From positions 121,785,071 to 121,849,070 of the forward strand of contig NC_045435.1 in NCBI RefSeq assembly GCF_002776525.5: a stretch of 64,000 nt of DNA, written 5' to 3'. The translations under genes and the position numbers were made by a program. The stretch is from Piliocolobus tephrosceles (taxonomy: Eukaryota > Chordata > Mammalia > Primates > Cercopithecidae). This document shows, in pieces, positions 45,498-57,183 of this stretch; position 1 is the first letter of the stretch; each line of letters begins with the position of its first letter. The notes under the pieces are model-generated. The model was given only the letters and a program-made list of their open reading frames with translations. It did no database searches and had not been told where the DNA came from.

Positions 45498-48400
45498 TCA
45501 ATTCCCACCTATGAGTGAGAACATGCGGTGTTTGGTTTTCTGTCCTTGCAATAGTTTGCTCAGAACGATGGTTTCCAATTTCATCCATGGCCCTATAAAG
45601 GACATGAACTCATCCTTTTTTATGGCTGCATAGTATTCCACAGTGTATATGTGCCACATTTTCTTAATCCAGTCTATCATTGAGGGACATTTGCATTGGT
45701 TCCAAGTCTTTGCTATTGTGAATAGTGCCACAATAAACATACGTGTGCATGTGTCTTTATAGCAGCATGATTTATAATCCTTTGGGTATATGCCCAGTAA
45801 TGGGATGGCTGGGTCAAATGGTATTTCTAGTTCTAGATCCCTGAGGAATCACTACACTGTCCTTCACAAAAGTTGAACTAGTTTACAGTACAACCAACAG
45901 TGTAAAAGTGTTTCTATTTCTCCACATTCTCTCCAGCACCTGTTGTTTCCTGACTTTTTAATAATCGCCATTCTAACTGGTGTGAGATGGTATCTCATTG
46001 TGGTTGATTTGCGTTTCTCCAGTGACGAGTGATGATGAGCATTTTTTCATGTGTCTGTTGGCTGCATAAAAGTCTTCTTTTGAGAAGGGTCTGTTCATAT
46101 CCTTTGCACACTTTCTGATGGGATTGTTTGTTTTTTTCTTGTAAATTTGTTTACGTTCTTTGTATATTCTGGATACTAGCCCTTTGCCAGATGAGTAGAT
46201 TGCAAAAATTTTCTCCCATTCTGTAGGTTGCCTGTTCACTCTGTTGGTGGTTTCTTTTGCTGTGCAGAAGTTCTTTAGTTTAATTAGATCCCATTTGTCA
46301 CTTTTGGCTTTTGTTGCCATTGCTTTTGGTGTTTTAGTCATGAAGTCCTTGCCTATGCCTATGTCCTGAATGGTATTGCCTAGGTTTTCTTCTAGGGTTT
46401 TTCTAGTTTTAGGTCTAACATCTAAGTCTTTAGTCCATGTTGAATTGATTTTTGTATAAGGTGTAAGGAAAGGATCCAGTTTCAGCTTTCTATATATGGC
46501 TAGCCAGTTTTCCCAGCACCATTTATTAAATAAAGAATCCTTTCCCCATTTCTTGTTTTTGTCAGGTTTGTCAAAGATCAGATGGCTGTAGATGTGTGGT
46601 ATTATTTCTGAGGTTTCTGTTCTGTTCCATTGGTCTATATCTCTGTTTTGGTACCAGTACCATGCTGTTTTGGTTACTGTAGGCTTGTAGTATAGTTTGA
46701 AGTCAGATAGGGTGATGCCTCCAGCTTTGTTCTTTTGGCTTAGGATTGTCTTGACAATGTGGACTCTTTTTTGGTTCCGTATGAAATTTAAAGTAGTTTT
46801 TTTTCAATTCTGTGAAGAAAGTCATTGGTAGCTTGATGGGGATGGCATTGAATATATAAATTACCTTCGACAGTATGGCCATTTTCACAATATTGATTCT
46901 TCCTGTCCATGATCATGGTATGTTCTTCCATTTGTTTGTGTCCTCTTTTATTTCACTGAGCAGTGGTTTGTAGTTCTCCTTGAAGAGGTCCTTCACATCC
47001 CTTGTAAGTTGAATTCTTAGGTATTTTATTCTCTTTGAAGCAATTGTGAATGGGAGTTCACTCATGATTTGGCTCTCTGTCTGTTATTGGTGTATAGGAA
47101 TGCTTGTGATTTTTGCACATTGATTTCATATCCTGAGACTTTGCTAAAGTTGTTTATCAGCTCAGGCAGATTTTGGGCTGGGGTTTTCTAAATATACAAT
47201 CATGTCATCTGCAAACAGGGACAATTTGACTTCCTATTTTCCTAACTGAATATCCTTTATTTCTTTCTCTTGCATGATTACTACTTTTCAAAGGGATTGC
47301 TTCCAGTTTTTGCCCATTCAGTATGATATTCGCTGTGGGTGTGTCACAAGTAGCTCTTATTATTTTGAGATATGTCCCACCAATACCTAGTTTACTGAGA
47401 GTTTTTTGAGAGTTTTTAGCATGAAGGCTGTTGAATTTTATCAAAGGCCTTTTCTGTATCTATTGAGATAATCATGTAGTTTTTGTCTTTGGTTCTGTTT
47501 ACATAATGGATTACATTTATTGATTTGTGTATATTGAACCAGCCTTGCATTCCAGGGATGAAGCCAACTTGATTGTGGTGGATAAGCTTTTGATGTGCTG
47601 CTGGATTTGGTTTGCCAGTATTTTATTGAGGATGTTTGCATCGATGTTCTTCAGAGATATTGGTCTAAAATTCTATTTTTTGTTGAGTCTCTGCCAGGCT
47701 TTGGTATCAGGATGACACTGGCCTAGTAAAGTGAGTTAGGGAGGATTCCCTCTTTTTCTATTGATTTGAATAGTTTCAAAAGGAATGGAATCAGTTCCTC
47801 TTTTGACCTCTGATAGAATTCAGCTGTGAATCCTTTTGGTTCTGGATTTTTTTGCTTGGTAGGCTATTAATTATTGCCTCAATTTCAGAACCAGAAAGGG
47901 ATTCAACTTCTTTCTGGTTTAGTCTTGGGATGGTATATGTGTCTAGGAATGTATCCATTTCTTCTAGATTTTCTAGATTATTTGCATAGAGGTGTTTATA
48001 GTATTCTCTGATGGTAGTGTGTATTTCTGTGAGATCGGTGGTGATATCCCCTTTATCATTTTTTATTGCGTCTATTTGATTCTCCTCTATTTTATTCTTT
48101 ATTAGTCTTGTTAACGGTCTATCAATTTGGGTTATCTTTTCAAAAAACCAGCTCCTGGATTCATTGATTTTTTGAACGGTTTTTTGTGTGTCTATCTCCT
48201 TCAGTTCTTGTCTGATCTTAATTATTTCTTGCCTTCTGCTAGCTTTTGGTTCTCTAGTTTTGAATGTGTTTGCTGTTGCTTCTCTAGTTCTCTAGTTCTT
48301 TTAATTGTGATGTTAGGGTGTCAATTTTAGATCTTTTGCTTTCTCTTGCAGGCATTTAGTGCTATAAATTTTGGTCCACACACTGCTTTAAATGTGTCCC

Positions 48401-48853
48401 AGAGAATCTGGTATGTTGTATCTTTGTTCTCATTGGTTTCAAAGAACATTTTTATTTCTGCCTTCATTTCATTATATACCCAGTAGTCATTCAGGAGCAG
48501 TTTGTTCAGTTTCCATGTAGATGAGTGGTTTTGGGTGAGTTTCTTAATCCTGAGTTCTAGCTTGATTGTCCTGTGGTCTGAGAGAGTTTGTTATCATTTC
48601 TGTTCTTTTATATTTGCTGAGGAGTGTTTTACTTCCAACTATGTGGTCAATTTTGGAATAAGTGCAATGTGGTGCTGAGAAGAATGTATATTCTGTTGTT
48701 GTGGGGTGGAGAGTCCTGTCGATGTCTATTAGGTCTGCTTGGTGCAGAGTTGAGTTCAATTCCTGGATATCCTTGTTAACATTCTGTCTTATTGATCTGT
48801 CTAATGTTGACAGTGGGGTGTTAAAGTCTCCCACTATTATTGTGTGGGAGTCC
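45498..48853 (-). pseudogene. L1 ORF2 remnant (endonuclease and reverse transcriptase)
   Basis: ORF2p carries the endonuclease and reverse transcriptase of L1. The retained part begins in the endonuclease (HTIIVGDFNTPLSTLDRS near 48800) and keeps the YSKIDHIVGSK block near 48650, with the catalytic Asp-His pair. The reverse-transcriptase FADD motif is readable at 47204-47215. The frame ends at the normal C-terminus (...MFSLIGGN, stop at 45498). Frameshifts and stops split it into many pieces, including a frame change between NIILNGQKLEAIPL and the FADD motif, and the first part of ORF2 is missing. It cannot make a full product. Confidence 0.92.
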
Positions 48854-48885
48854 AAAAAAAAAAAAAAAAAAAGAATGTATTTCTT

Positions 48886-49377
48886 AAATGTACTTGATTG
48901 ATGTCTCATGCCTCTCTAGAATGTATAAAACCAAGCTGCACCCTGACCACCTTGGGCACAGGTTGCCAGGACATCCTGAGGCTGTATCATGGGTGTGTAT
49001 CCTTAGCTTTGGCAAAATAAACTTTCTAAATTAACTGAGTTCAGTCTCAGGTTTTCTGGGTTTATTTGAAGAAAAGGAGACAATGAGACAAATAAATAGA
49101 AATTTTCAGGCTGCATTGCTGACTGTATCAAGTTTAGATAGCAGAGATTTATAAAGGAAACAATTTATGGATTAATGTTTTCCTTTTTCATTTTTTTTTT
49201 CCTCTGAAGTGAAATGCAAGATAGGCTAGTTAATGGTTTGTTAGCCAGTTGAATTGATTTGGTGTTGGAAATTAGCTAGGCAGTGCTTCAAAAAGAAAAT
49301 AAGACATGAAAATATTGGCCAGTGTCATGGAAGTGGACATAAGAAATCAGAGATAGTGTTTTTTTTTGGTAAAGTAA
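48886..49377. other. Unassigned DNA
   Basis: No gene recognised. GCAAAATAAACTTTCTAAATT near 49012 contains a polyadenylation-like motif, which may be the end of an old LTR. Confidence 0.4.
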
Positions 49378-50162
49378 TGTCAACAAAAAGAGTCAAACAC
49401 TGTAAAATAGTTTAAGAGATTTATTATGAGCCAAATATGAGTGACCATGACCCATAACACAGACCTCAGGAGGTCCTGAGAACATATGCTTAAGGTGGTC
49501 GCGTGCAGTTTGGTTTTATACATTTTAGGGAGGCACCAGTCAAATACACTTAAGAAACACATTGGTTTGGTTCAGAAAGGCAGGACAACTTAAAGGGGTC
49601 AGAAGAGCTGGGGTGGAACTTCCAGGCTATAGGTAAATTTAAACTTTTCTGGTTGACAATTGGTTGAGTTTGTCTAAAGACCTGGGATCAATTAAAAAAA
49701 AAAAAAAAATGTTCAGGTCAAGATAAAAGATTGTGGAGACCAAGGTTCTTTTGAAGTCTTACGGTGGCTGCCCTTAGAGAAAATAGATGACAAGTGTTTT
49801 CTATTCAAACCTTTCAAAAGTGCTAGATTCTTACCTAAATCTCTTCAGGATTGGGAGGGCTGGGAAGAAAAAGATCTAGCTATGTTAATAGAGATTATTC
49901 ACAGATGCACATATATTCCCACAAAGGACAGCTTTGCAGGACCATTTCAATATACGGCAAGGAAGCATGCTTTTGGGATAAAATATTTTGACTTTCTTCT
50001 TTGTCACATAACGTTATGCCACAGTCGGATTGGAAAGTAAGTTACAATATATAGGGTTAAATAAAACCCATCTGATGAGAATTTATGGTTTGTAGGGTAT
50101 GACTCCCCAGACCCTTTAGATAGGAATTTGGGCAAGAGAAAAAAGTTAGAGCTTAGCCTTCA
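49378..50162 (-). repeat. Solo ERV LTR, 785 bases, 4-base TSD
   Basis: The ends are TGTCAAC and CCTTCA, with GTAA on both sides (49374-49377 and 50163-50166), as expected for a class I ERV. A minus-strand AATAAA (plus TTTATT at about 49419-49424) near the left end sets the orientation. Family not assigned. It contains an A15 run at about 49695-49709. Confidence 0.8.
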
Positions 50163-50334
50163 GTAATAAAGTTATTACTAAGTTATTAATAAAGTTATCA
50201 CAGAAGATTGTGTTAATTTTATAAATATAAAATATTTTATATAAATATAAGATAGCCAAAAATACTATAAAGTGTGATCTAATCTTGTTCTCTTGATCAA
50301 TAACAAGATCAAAAGAGATCATTAGAAGTCTTAG

Positions 50335-50510
50335 TAATGAATTATTCGCCTAGACCAATGTCCAGAAGAGTTTTTCCTAGGTTTTCTTGCAGGATTTTTA
50401 TAGCTTGAGGTCTTATATTTAAGTCTTCAACCCATTTTCAGTCATTTTTTTTTTTTTTTTTTTTTTTAAGTAGTGAGAGATAGGGGTCTAATTTCAGTCT
50501 TCTGCATATA
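50335..50510 (-). repeat. L1 fragment, late ORF2, antisense
   Basis: CCAATGTCCAGAAGAGTTTT and AGATAGGGGTCTAATTTCAG are antisense L1 ORF2 landmarks. A T23-25 expansion lies at about 50446-50467. Confidence 0.8.
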
Positions 50511-51150
50511 GCAAACCAAACCCAAAGCTATTAAAAGAAAGAAAATAACAAAGGTCAGAGGAGAACTAAATAAAATTGAGGAAAAAATAACAAATTAAAG
50601 GTGGTTCTTTGAAAAGATAAACAGAATGGATAGCCCATTAGCAAGACTAACAAAGAAAATAAGAGAGAAGGTCCAAACAACCATAATCAGGAATAAAAAA
50701 GGAGACATTACAACTGATACCACAGAAATAGAAAAGATCATCAGAGACTAATATGAACAGCTATATATCTACAAACTAAAAACCTAGATAAAATGGATAA
50801 ATTCCTGGAAACATACAACCTTCCAAGATTGAACCAGGAAGAAATAGAAATCCTCAACAAATCAGTAACAAGTAGTGAGAGTGAATAAGTAATAAAAAAT
50901 CTCCCAAGAAAAGGAAGCCCCAAAACAGAAGGATTCACAGGTAAATTATACCAAATATACAAGGAAGAACTGGTACCAATCCTCCTGAAAGTCTTCCAAA
51001 AAATCAATGAGGAAAGAGTTCTCCCTAATTAAGTCTAGGGAGTAGGTTTCACCCCAATAACAGAGCCAGACAGGAACACAACAAAAAAAGAAAACTACAT
51101 ACCAATATGAACATAGACGTGAAAATCCTAAAGAAAATACATTTTGGAAT
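50511..51150 (+). repeat. L1 fragment, mid ORF2, sense
   Basis: Sense ORF2 sequence (GGTGGTTCTTTGAAAAGATA, AAATTCCTGGAAACATACAA, ATCCTCCTGAAAGTCTTCCA) abuts the antisense fragment directly. The two parts are more than 1 kb apart in L1. No 3' end is present, so this is a rearranged remnant. Confidence 0.85.
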
Positions 51151-51169
51151 ACACATTCATAAGCTTACC

Positions 51170-51190
51170 TTTTTTTTTTTTTTTTTTTTT
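51170..51190 (+). repeat. T21 homopolymer
   Basis: Twenty-one T between AAGCTTACC and GCTTCC, just right of the L1 fragment. Confidence 0.95.
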
Positions 51191-51356
51191 GCTTCCAAAT
51201 TCTGTCATATCAAGGGTGACAAAACTATGAATATCTATATTCATGGATTAAAATAATAATTATTTAGAGGCCTGCTGCTTCCCTAGAATTATTGCATTTT
51301 GCATACTCTGGATTTATACAATTGGTTTTCATTTCTCTTTTAACATAAATAAATTT

Positions 51357-51704
51357 ATTTTTTTATTTGTATTTATTTATTTATTTTTGAGACAGGGTCT
51401 TGTTCTCTCATCCAGGCTGGAGTGCAGTGGTGTGATCACAGTTCACTGCTGCCTCAACTACCTGGACTTGAGGAATTCTCCCACTTCAGACTCCCACGTA
51501 GCTGGGACGACAGGCATGCACCACCATGTTTTTTGTTTGTTTGTTTTTTGTTTTTTTGATTTTTTGTTTGTTTGTTTGTTTTATATTGTAGAGATGATGC
51601 CACTGTAATGCCCAGGCTGGTCTCAAACTCTTGAGCTCAAGCAATACTCCTACTTTGGCCTCCTAAGGTGCTGGGATTACAGGCATAAGCTACCACACAC
51701 GTCC
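51357..51704 (-). mobile_element. Old Alu (AluJ type)
   Basis: An antisense dimer with strong divergence. AluJ-like features include GTGATCACAGTTCACTGC and CTGGTCTCAAACTCTTGAGC. The middle linker has grown into a TTTG/T-rich stretch (51528-51580). No TSD found. Confidence 0.9.
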
Positions 51705-54700
51705 AGAATGAAAGTTTACTTTAAAACTTAAACTTATCTTTATTCTCAGCTCTCTGTAGTTTGAATGTGGTAGGCTTTCACAGTCTCTGGGTACAAATTC
51801 AATCCCACTAATGATTAATATGAACTTGGGTAACTCCGTAGTTATGTCTGTGAAATTGTAAACTCCCAGACTTTCATTTCAGGTTCATCCTTCCAGTGTC
51901 TCTTAAGAGTATTTAGAAGTCTTTCTTGTGTTCCTAGTTGATTTAAATTAGTTGCATATACTTCTGCAATAACAGTACCTTTGACATTGCCCTGACATAC
52001 CCACAATTATATCACCCACACTGTGTTTCTCAGGACGACCACTGCTCCAACAGAATGGTTTGCCCCTCAGGATGCTTGGCTCCTAGTTGTGTTCCCAACA
52101 TTTTTGTAAACCACAGCCTATGCCCCTGATCTTTCATTCCATTTTCTTCTTTCAGGCAACTGTTCTGCCTTGAGCTAGATTCCGGTTGCTAACACATTGC
52201 CTCTTGGGACCTTCCTTGAGGCTGTCCTGCTTCAAGTACCCTTCTCTACACTTCCCTATAGAGTTCCCCAGTGCCATGTCTCCTGGTAGTTTTACTTTTT
52301 GGATCCAGACATGGTTGTTTCCAATATTACTCACTCTTCTCTCCAATATTCTTCTCCTGATGAGTCATACTATTGATATTGACCATCACTTCTTGTCTTT
52401 GTTCCTGTAGAAGTAAAATCATTCTATTCTATGATTCAAAGGAGCATTGCACGATTCTCAGTTGTTGGAATTATTTAATTTACAGCTAGGTCATTATTTG
52501 TTTGTTGTGTGTGTGTCTGTTTTAAACAGTTCCAAGAATGTGGATGGGCTACATGAGTTTAGATCTAGGGTAAAATCATGTATAGTCATCATGCTACTTC
52601 TACCCCTGGCCATAGTTGCTTTTCCTGAATTCAGATTTTATTAACCACAGTGGATTTATTCCCAGAAATCATATCGATTCCAAAAGTTTAGTTTTTTCAT
52701 ATTTCCCATTATGCTTTCCATCAAAGTTTAAACAATGCCTTTCATAGATATTCCTGTATATGACTAATGCCAGAATGTGGACAAAGCTTAATTTATTTCC
52801 AAGTTGATGTTGGACCTGAATGCAAATCATTCATTGTTACCAGATCCTGAAGGTAGAAAATATTAACCAATTTTACTTGCCAACTTTATCTGAATCTGTT
52901 TTATTTCAGGTATGAAGCCCTGTAATATATCAAATTAAATTTTATATAACTCTGAAAACGCTGTGCTCCTTTAATGCAAGAACTGGGTTATAAATATTTC
53001 TACTCCTTGCTGTCTTCAAATTTTAGCATAGTGTATACTCATAAGGCAGCATATATATTTTCTGTTCACATCTAATTCGTTAGAATTTTGTAACATTACC
53101 ATATCTTGCTACAAAGTATGCTGGAAAATCATAGTTTATATTCCGTATAGATATATGTTTTACCAAATTTGAATTTATAATTTGTGTGACAGAAGGGGAG
53201 AGTGGGTATTGGTAAGTAAGTAGTGATCTCTTCCACACAGGTCAACTGTGTGTGCTATCTGGATGACGTGTGGAGAAATCACACTAAGAAGACACGAGCA
53301 TTGGATACATTTCCCCCCCTCAAATAAGTTAATACTCTTAACTCTCTTCTCCATTGACAGAAGACTTACTTGGATATAAAGAAATAAAGCTAATACCCAG
53401 AGAGCTACTTTGAGAAAGGATTGGACAAAATAATATATTATTGAAAGTTATGTAATCTTTACAACTCTCTAGGAATATCAGGTCTTTTGAGTTGGACTTG
53501 AATAGTAAGAATTCTTGCTCCCCTTATATTCTTAGGTCCACACTGTTGATAATGCTTCTTATATCCAAAAACCAAAATGATCTCTATTTTCTTTATGCCA
53601 GAGGCATGATAAATTGATCAATTTATTAATTCAACAAACACATCAAAGGACGTACTATTTATGCTAGACACTAAGAGAAACAATAGAGAATAAAACAACC
53701 CTGAAATTTAAAGCTACAAAAAAAAAAAAAAAAAGGTAAAGAAAAAATAACCATGATAATAGAGGGTTTTAAAAAGACTTATGAAGAAAATAAATAAATA
53801 TTTCAACAGAGAACACTGTAGAATTCTACATTTGGTATGATAATCAGTAAGCCTCTTTGTCTAGGTGCTATGTAGAGAAAATGTATTTGGTAGATTGGTG
53901 AATGTTACACAGCTTCATTTTGGTACACAAGTGTGCTTTCCTGGGTCTGAGAGTAGGATGTATATGGAACATATACATCTGCCATCTAGGATCCCTTAAA
54001 AGAGCCAATGGCATTGCCTAGAAAGTGGGACATTTATTATAGTTACCACTCAAAACAGATGCTAGGCAGAAAGCCACAAAATTATCACGGGCACCCTGGC
54101 TATTGCAATTAGTTCTTTAATTGCTAATTGTGAGGATATCTGGGGAGGCCCAAATAAGGAGCTTGCAGATCAGAGCAGTAGTGGAACACATGAGGGGTTT
54201 GGGTCAGTAGCTATTTGCCAACAGGTTTGGGAATATTTTACATTTCACAAACCAGTTATGTAGTGCCAATGCATCGTTGCTGAATGCCAGCTCTGAGCAT
54301 GAGGAATATTATGGGCAAACACCTTGATGCTCAGATAATCTTAACCTGTTTGAGGAACGGAAAGAAAGTCAGTGTGAATGGAATAGAACAGTTATGCAAA
54401 ATAACATACAAAGTGGAAAGTATGCAGGTGCTGAATTAGGTACATTTTTACTCTGTAGACTAGAGAGTAATCGTTAGTGCTTATTTTAAAGGAAAAATAA
54501 ATGTTCTGAAAAGTTGTAAGCAAAAGGTATGTCTAAAATATTGGAGGATAGAAAGAACAAAATGAATGAAGCCACTTTAGAAATTGAATATGTATATCAA
54601 GTGGGTGATGGTGATGGCCAGCACAAGGATGATGACATTAAAGATAAGAATAAATTGCTTAAAGAACTATTTAGAAACTAGAACAGACTGGAATTTATTC

Positions 54701-54974
54701 AACTGGATATACATTGTGAGAGTAAAAGAGGAATTACATCGGATTGCTAAGTTTCTAGTTAAGCTAGATGGTGGTGTTAGAAAAAAAAAAAAAAATCCTG
54801 GAAGAGAAACAGGATTGATTCTGAAGAGAAACAGGTTTTTTCTTGATTTTGATATTTTATCTCTTTTCCTTAGTGTACATCCCACTGTCTGTGAGTGCTA
54901 GTTATGTTATAATTATTCTGACGAGACTTTAATACATTGGTTCAATCTCTCTGTTTGGCATTGGTAAGTTTAAG
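51705..54974. other. Unassigned DNA with scattered old-repeat traces
   Basis: About 3.3 kb without a gene. 53625-53710 (AATTCAACAAACACATCAAA, GCTAGACACTAAGAGAAACA) and 54340-54560 resemble diverged mammalian repeats. A17 lies at 53718-53734. Frames at 52186-52410, 52447-52644 and 54584-54901 have no recognisable features. Confidence 0.4.
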
Positions 54975-54985
54975 AGTGGTTAAAC

Positions 54986-55242
54986 CACTTTGGGAGGCCA
55001 AGGCAGGTGGGTCATGAGGTTAGGAGATCGAGATCATCCTGATTAACATGGTGAAACCTCTTCTCTGCTAAAACTACAAAAAATTAGCTGGACGTGGTGG
55101 CGGGAGCCTGTAGTCCCAGCTACTCAGAAGGCTGAGGCAGGAGAATGGTGTGAACCCGGGAGGCAGAGCTTGCAGTGAGTCAAGATGGCGCCACTGCACT
55201 CCAGCCTGGGCAACAGAGCAAAACTGTCTCAAAAAAAAAAAA
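54986..55242 (+). mobile_element. 5'-truncated Alu with perfect TSD
   Basis: Alu begins at CACTTTGGGAGGCC, lacking about the first 37 bases, and has a complete right arm and A-tail. AGTGGTTAAAC occurs at 54975-54985 and 55243-55253. The TSD abuts the truncation, so the Alu was incomplete when inserted. Confidence 0.96.
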
Positions 55243-55253
55243 AGTGGTTAAAC

Positions 55254-55799
55254 TTTTTTTTTTTTTTCTTAAGGTATTACTCTGTTCTCACAAGACCTTA
55301 AAAATTTCCCAGAATAAAACTAAATCGATGAATTTAGCAAATATAAACAGCTAGGTATATTATATTATATTATATTATATTATATTAATTGTATTATATA
55401 TAATATTCAATATATAATTATACCTGTGCATGTTTTTGTATATATGTGTGTGTGTATGAGTGTGTATAGATATATTTAAATGCAAAAAAAATTCTTTGGT
55501 GGTTACTCCAAGGAGTATGGGATCAATTCTCGAACAAAATTGGTTCAGATGCCTAGCCTGATGATGCCAAATATGCCTCTAAAGATTACAAAAGGATTTC
55601 TTACTCACATAATGAAATTTTCTGGGGATAGAAGGACAAGCACCCAAATCAATCCATTAGGCTTGAGCAGAGAGAGTGGATTGGGCCCTTATAGTGACTA
55701 GAAGAATGCTCCGGGTAAATGTTCCTATGCACCCACTGGGAACTTATGGGCTTCAAACTTCCTGCTAGTGACCAGGGAAGAAGTTAGTGGGTTTTAAGA
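55254..55799. other. Unassigned DNA with microsatellites
   Basis: No gene recognised. 55490-55799 is non-repetitive by eye and lies left of the THE1 cluster, where a 3' LTR would be expected but is not seen. Confidence 0.4.
55355..55475 (+). repeat. (ATATT)n and TG/TA low-complexity repeats
   Basis: Six or so ATATT units at 55355-55386, then TA-rich sequence and a TATGTGTGTG block to about 55475. Confidence 0.93.
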
Positions 55800-56856
55800 T
55801 CAGCTTGGCCCAATGTGGAAAACTCCACTAGGCAGTGCCCAGTGAAGTCTCTATGTAGGAGTTTCAACCCATGTTTAACTTCGACGCTGCCCTAGGAAAA
55901 GTTCTCCATGAGGGTCCCACCCCTACAGCAAACTCCTGCCTGGAAATCCAGGAGTTTCCATAAATCCTCTGAAATCAAGTTGGAGGTTCTCAAATCTCAG
56001 TTCTTGACTTCTATGTGCCCACAGGCTCATCACTAAGTGGAAGTTGCCAAGGCTTCAGGCCTGCACCCTCTGAAGACATGGCCTGAGGGGATCCTTGGTC
56101 CCTTTTAGCCACAGCAAGAGCAGCTGGGACTCAGGGCACCAAGTCCTTAGGTTGCACACAGCAAGGGGCCCCTGGGCCTGGCCCATAAACAATTTTTTTC
56201 TCCTAGGCCTCTGGGCCTGAGATGGGAGGGGTTGCCACAAAGTTCTCTGACATACCCTGGAGACATTTTCCCCATTGTCTTGCTGATTAACATTTGGATC
56301 CCTGTTACTTACGCAAATTTCTGCAGCAAGCTTGAATTTCTCCTTAGAAAATGCTTTTTTTTTTTTTTTAATTTTCTATTGCATAGTCAGGCTGAACATT
56401 TTTCAAAATTTCATGATCTGTTTTCATTTAAAACTGAATGATTTTGAAAGCACCCGAGTCATATCTTGAATGCTTTGCTGCTTAGAAATGCCTTCCACCA
56501 GATAACCTGAATCATCCCCCTTGAGTTAAAAGTTCCACAAATCTCTAGGGCAGGGGCAAAATGCCACCAGCCTCTTTGCTAAAACATAGCAAGAGTCACC
56601 TTTACTCCAGTTCCCAACAAGTTCTTCATCTCCACCTGAGACAACCTCAGTCTGGATTTTGTTGTCCATATCATTATCAGAATTTTGGTCAAAGCCATTC
56701 AATAAGTATCAAGAAAGTTCCAAACATTCCTACATTTTCCTATCTCCTTCTGAGCCCTTTAAACTGTTCCAACATCTGCCTGTTACCTAGTTCTGAAATT
56801 GCTTCCACATTTGGTGGTATCTTTTCAGCAACACCCCACTCTACTGGTACCAATAT
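55800..56856 (-). repeat. THE1 internal region, 3' part missing
   Basis: Aligns with 7450-8480 of the intact provirus in the same orientation: CCTGGAGACATTTTCCCCAT, ATTTCTGCAGCAAGCTTGAA, CCAGTTCCCAACAAGTTCTT, ending ACTCTACTGGTACCAA next to the LTR. About 500-600 bases of internal sequence and the 3' LTR are missing on the left. Confidence 0.88.
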
Positions 56857-57183
56857 ACTTATTTATTCATTCTAATGCTGCTGATAAAGATATACCCAAG
56901 ACCGGGCAACTTACAAAAGAAAGGTTTGTTCAATTTACAGTTCTATATGGAGCAAGTCACATCTTAAATAGATGGCAGCAGGCAAAGAGAGAGCTTGTGC
57001 AAGGAAACTCCCATTTTGAAAACCATCAGATCTCATGATACCCATTCACTATTACTAGAGCAGCAAAGAAAACACCTACCCTCATGATTCAATCATCTCC
57101 CTCCAGGTTTCTCCCACAACACATGGAAAATATGGGAGCTACAAGATGATAGCTGGGTGGGGAAACAGAGCCAAAGCATATCA
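56857..57183 (-). repeat. THE1 LTR, minus strand
   Basis: Antisense LTR from TATACTTATTTATTCATTC to CCAAAGCATATCA. It is the 5' LTR for the minus-strand internal region on its left. On its right an internal region of the opposite orientation begins at once. Confidence 0.88.

Larger units (their letters stand above)
45234..48873 (-). mobile_element. L1PA-like element, 3.6 kb, 5'-truncated, perfect TSD
   Basis: A minus-strand L1 with its 3' end on the left. The tail has become a (TTA)n array (45234-45289), followed by the roughly 0.2-kb 3' UTR and ORF2 back into the endonuclease domain. The perfect 12-base TSD AATGTATTTCTT lies at 45222-45233 and 48874-48885. The truncated 5' end at about 48853 is separated from the TSD by 19 A on the plus strand (48854-48872), that is, T19 in the element's sense. 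One of the younger insertions in the window, but its frames are broken. Confidence 0.95.

Noticed and set aside
45148..45633. 161-codon plus-strand frame with a poly-Tyr run
   Set aside because: The Tyr run is the (TTA)n microsatellite and the rest is antisense L1 3' sequence.
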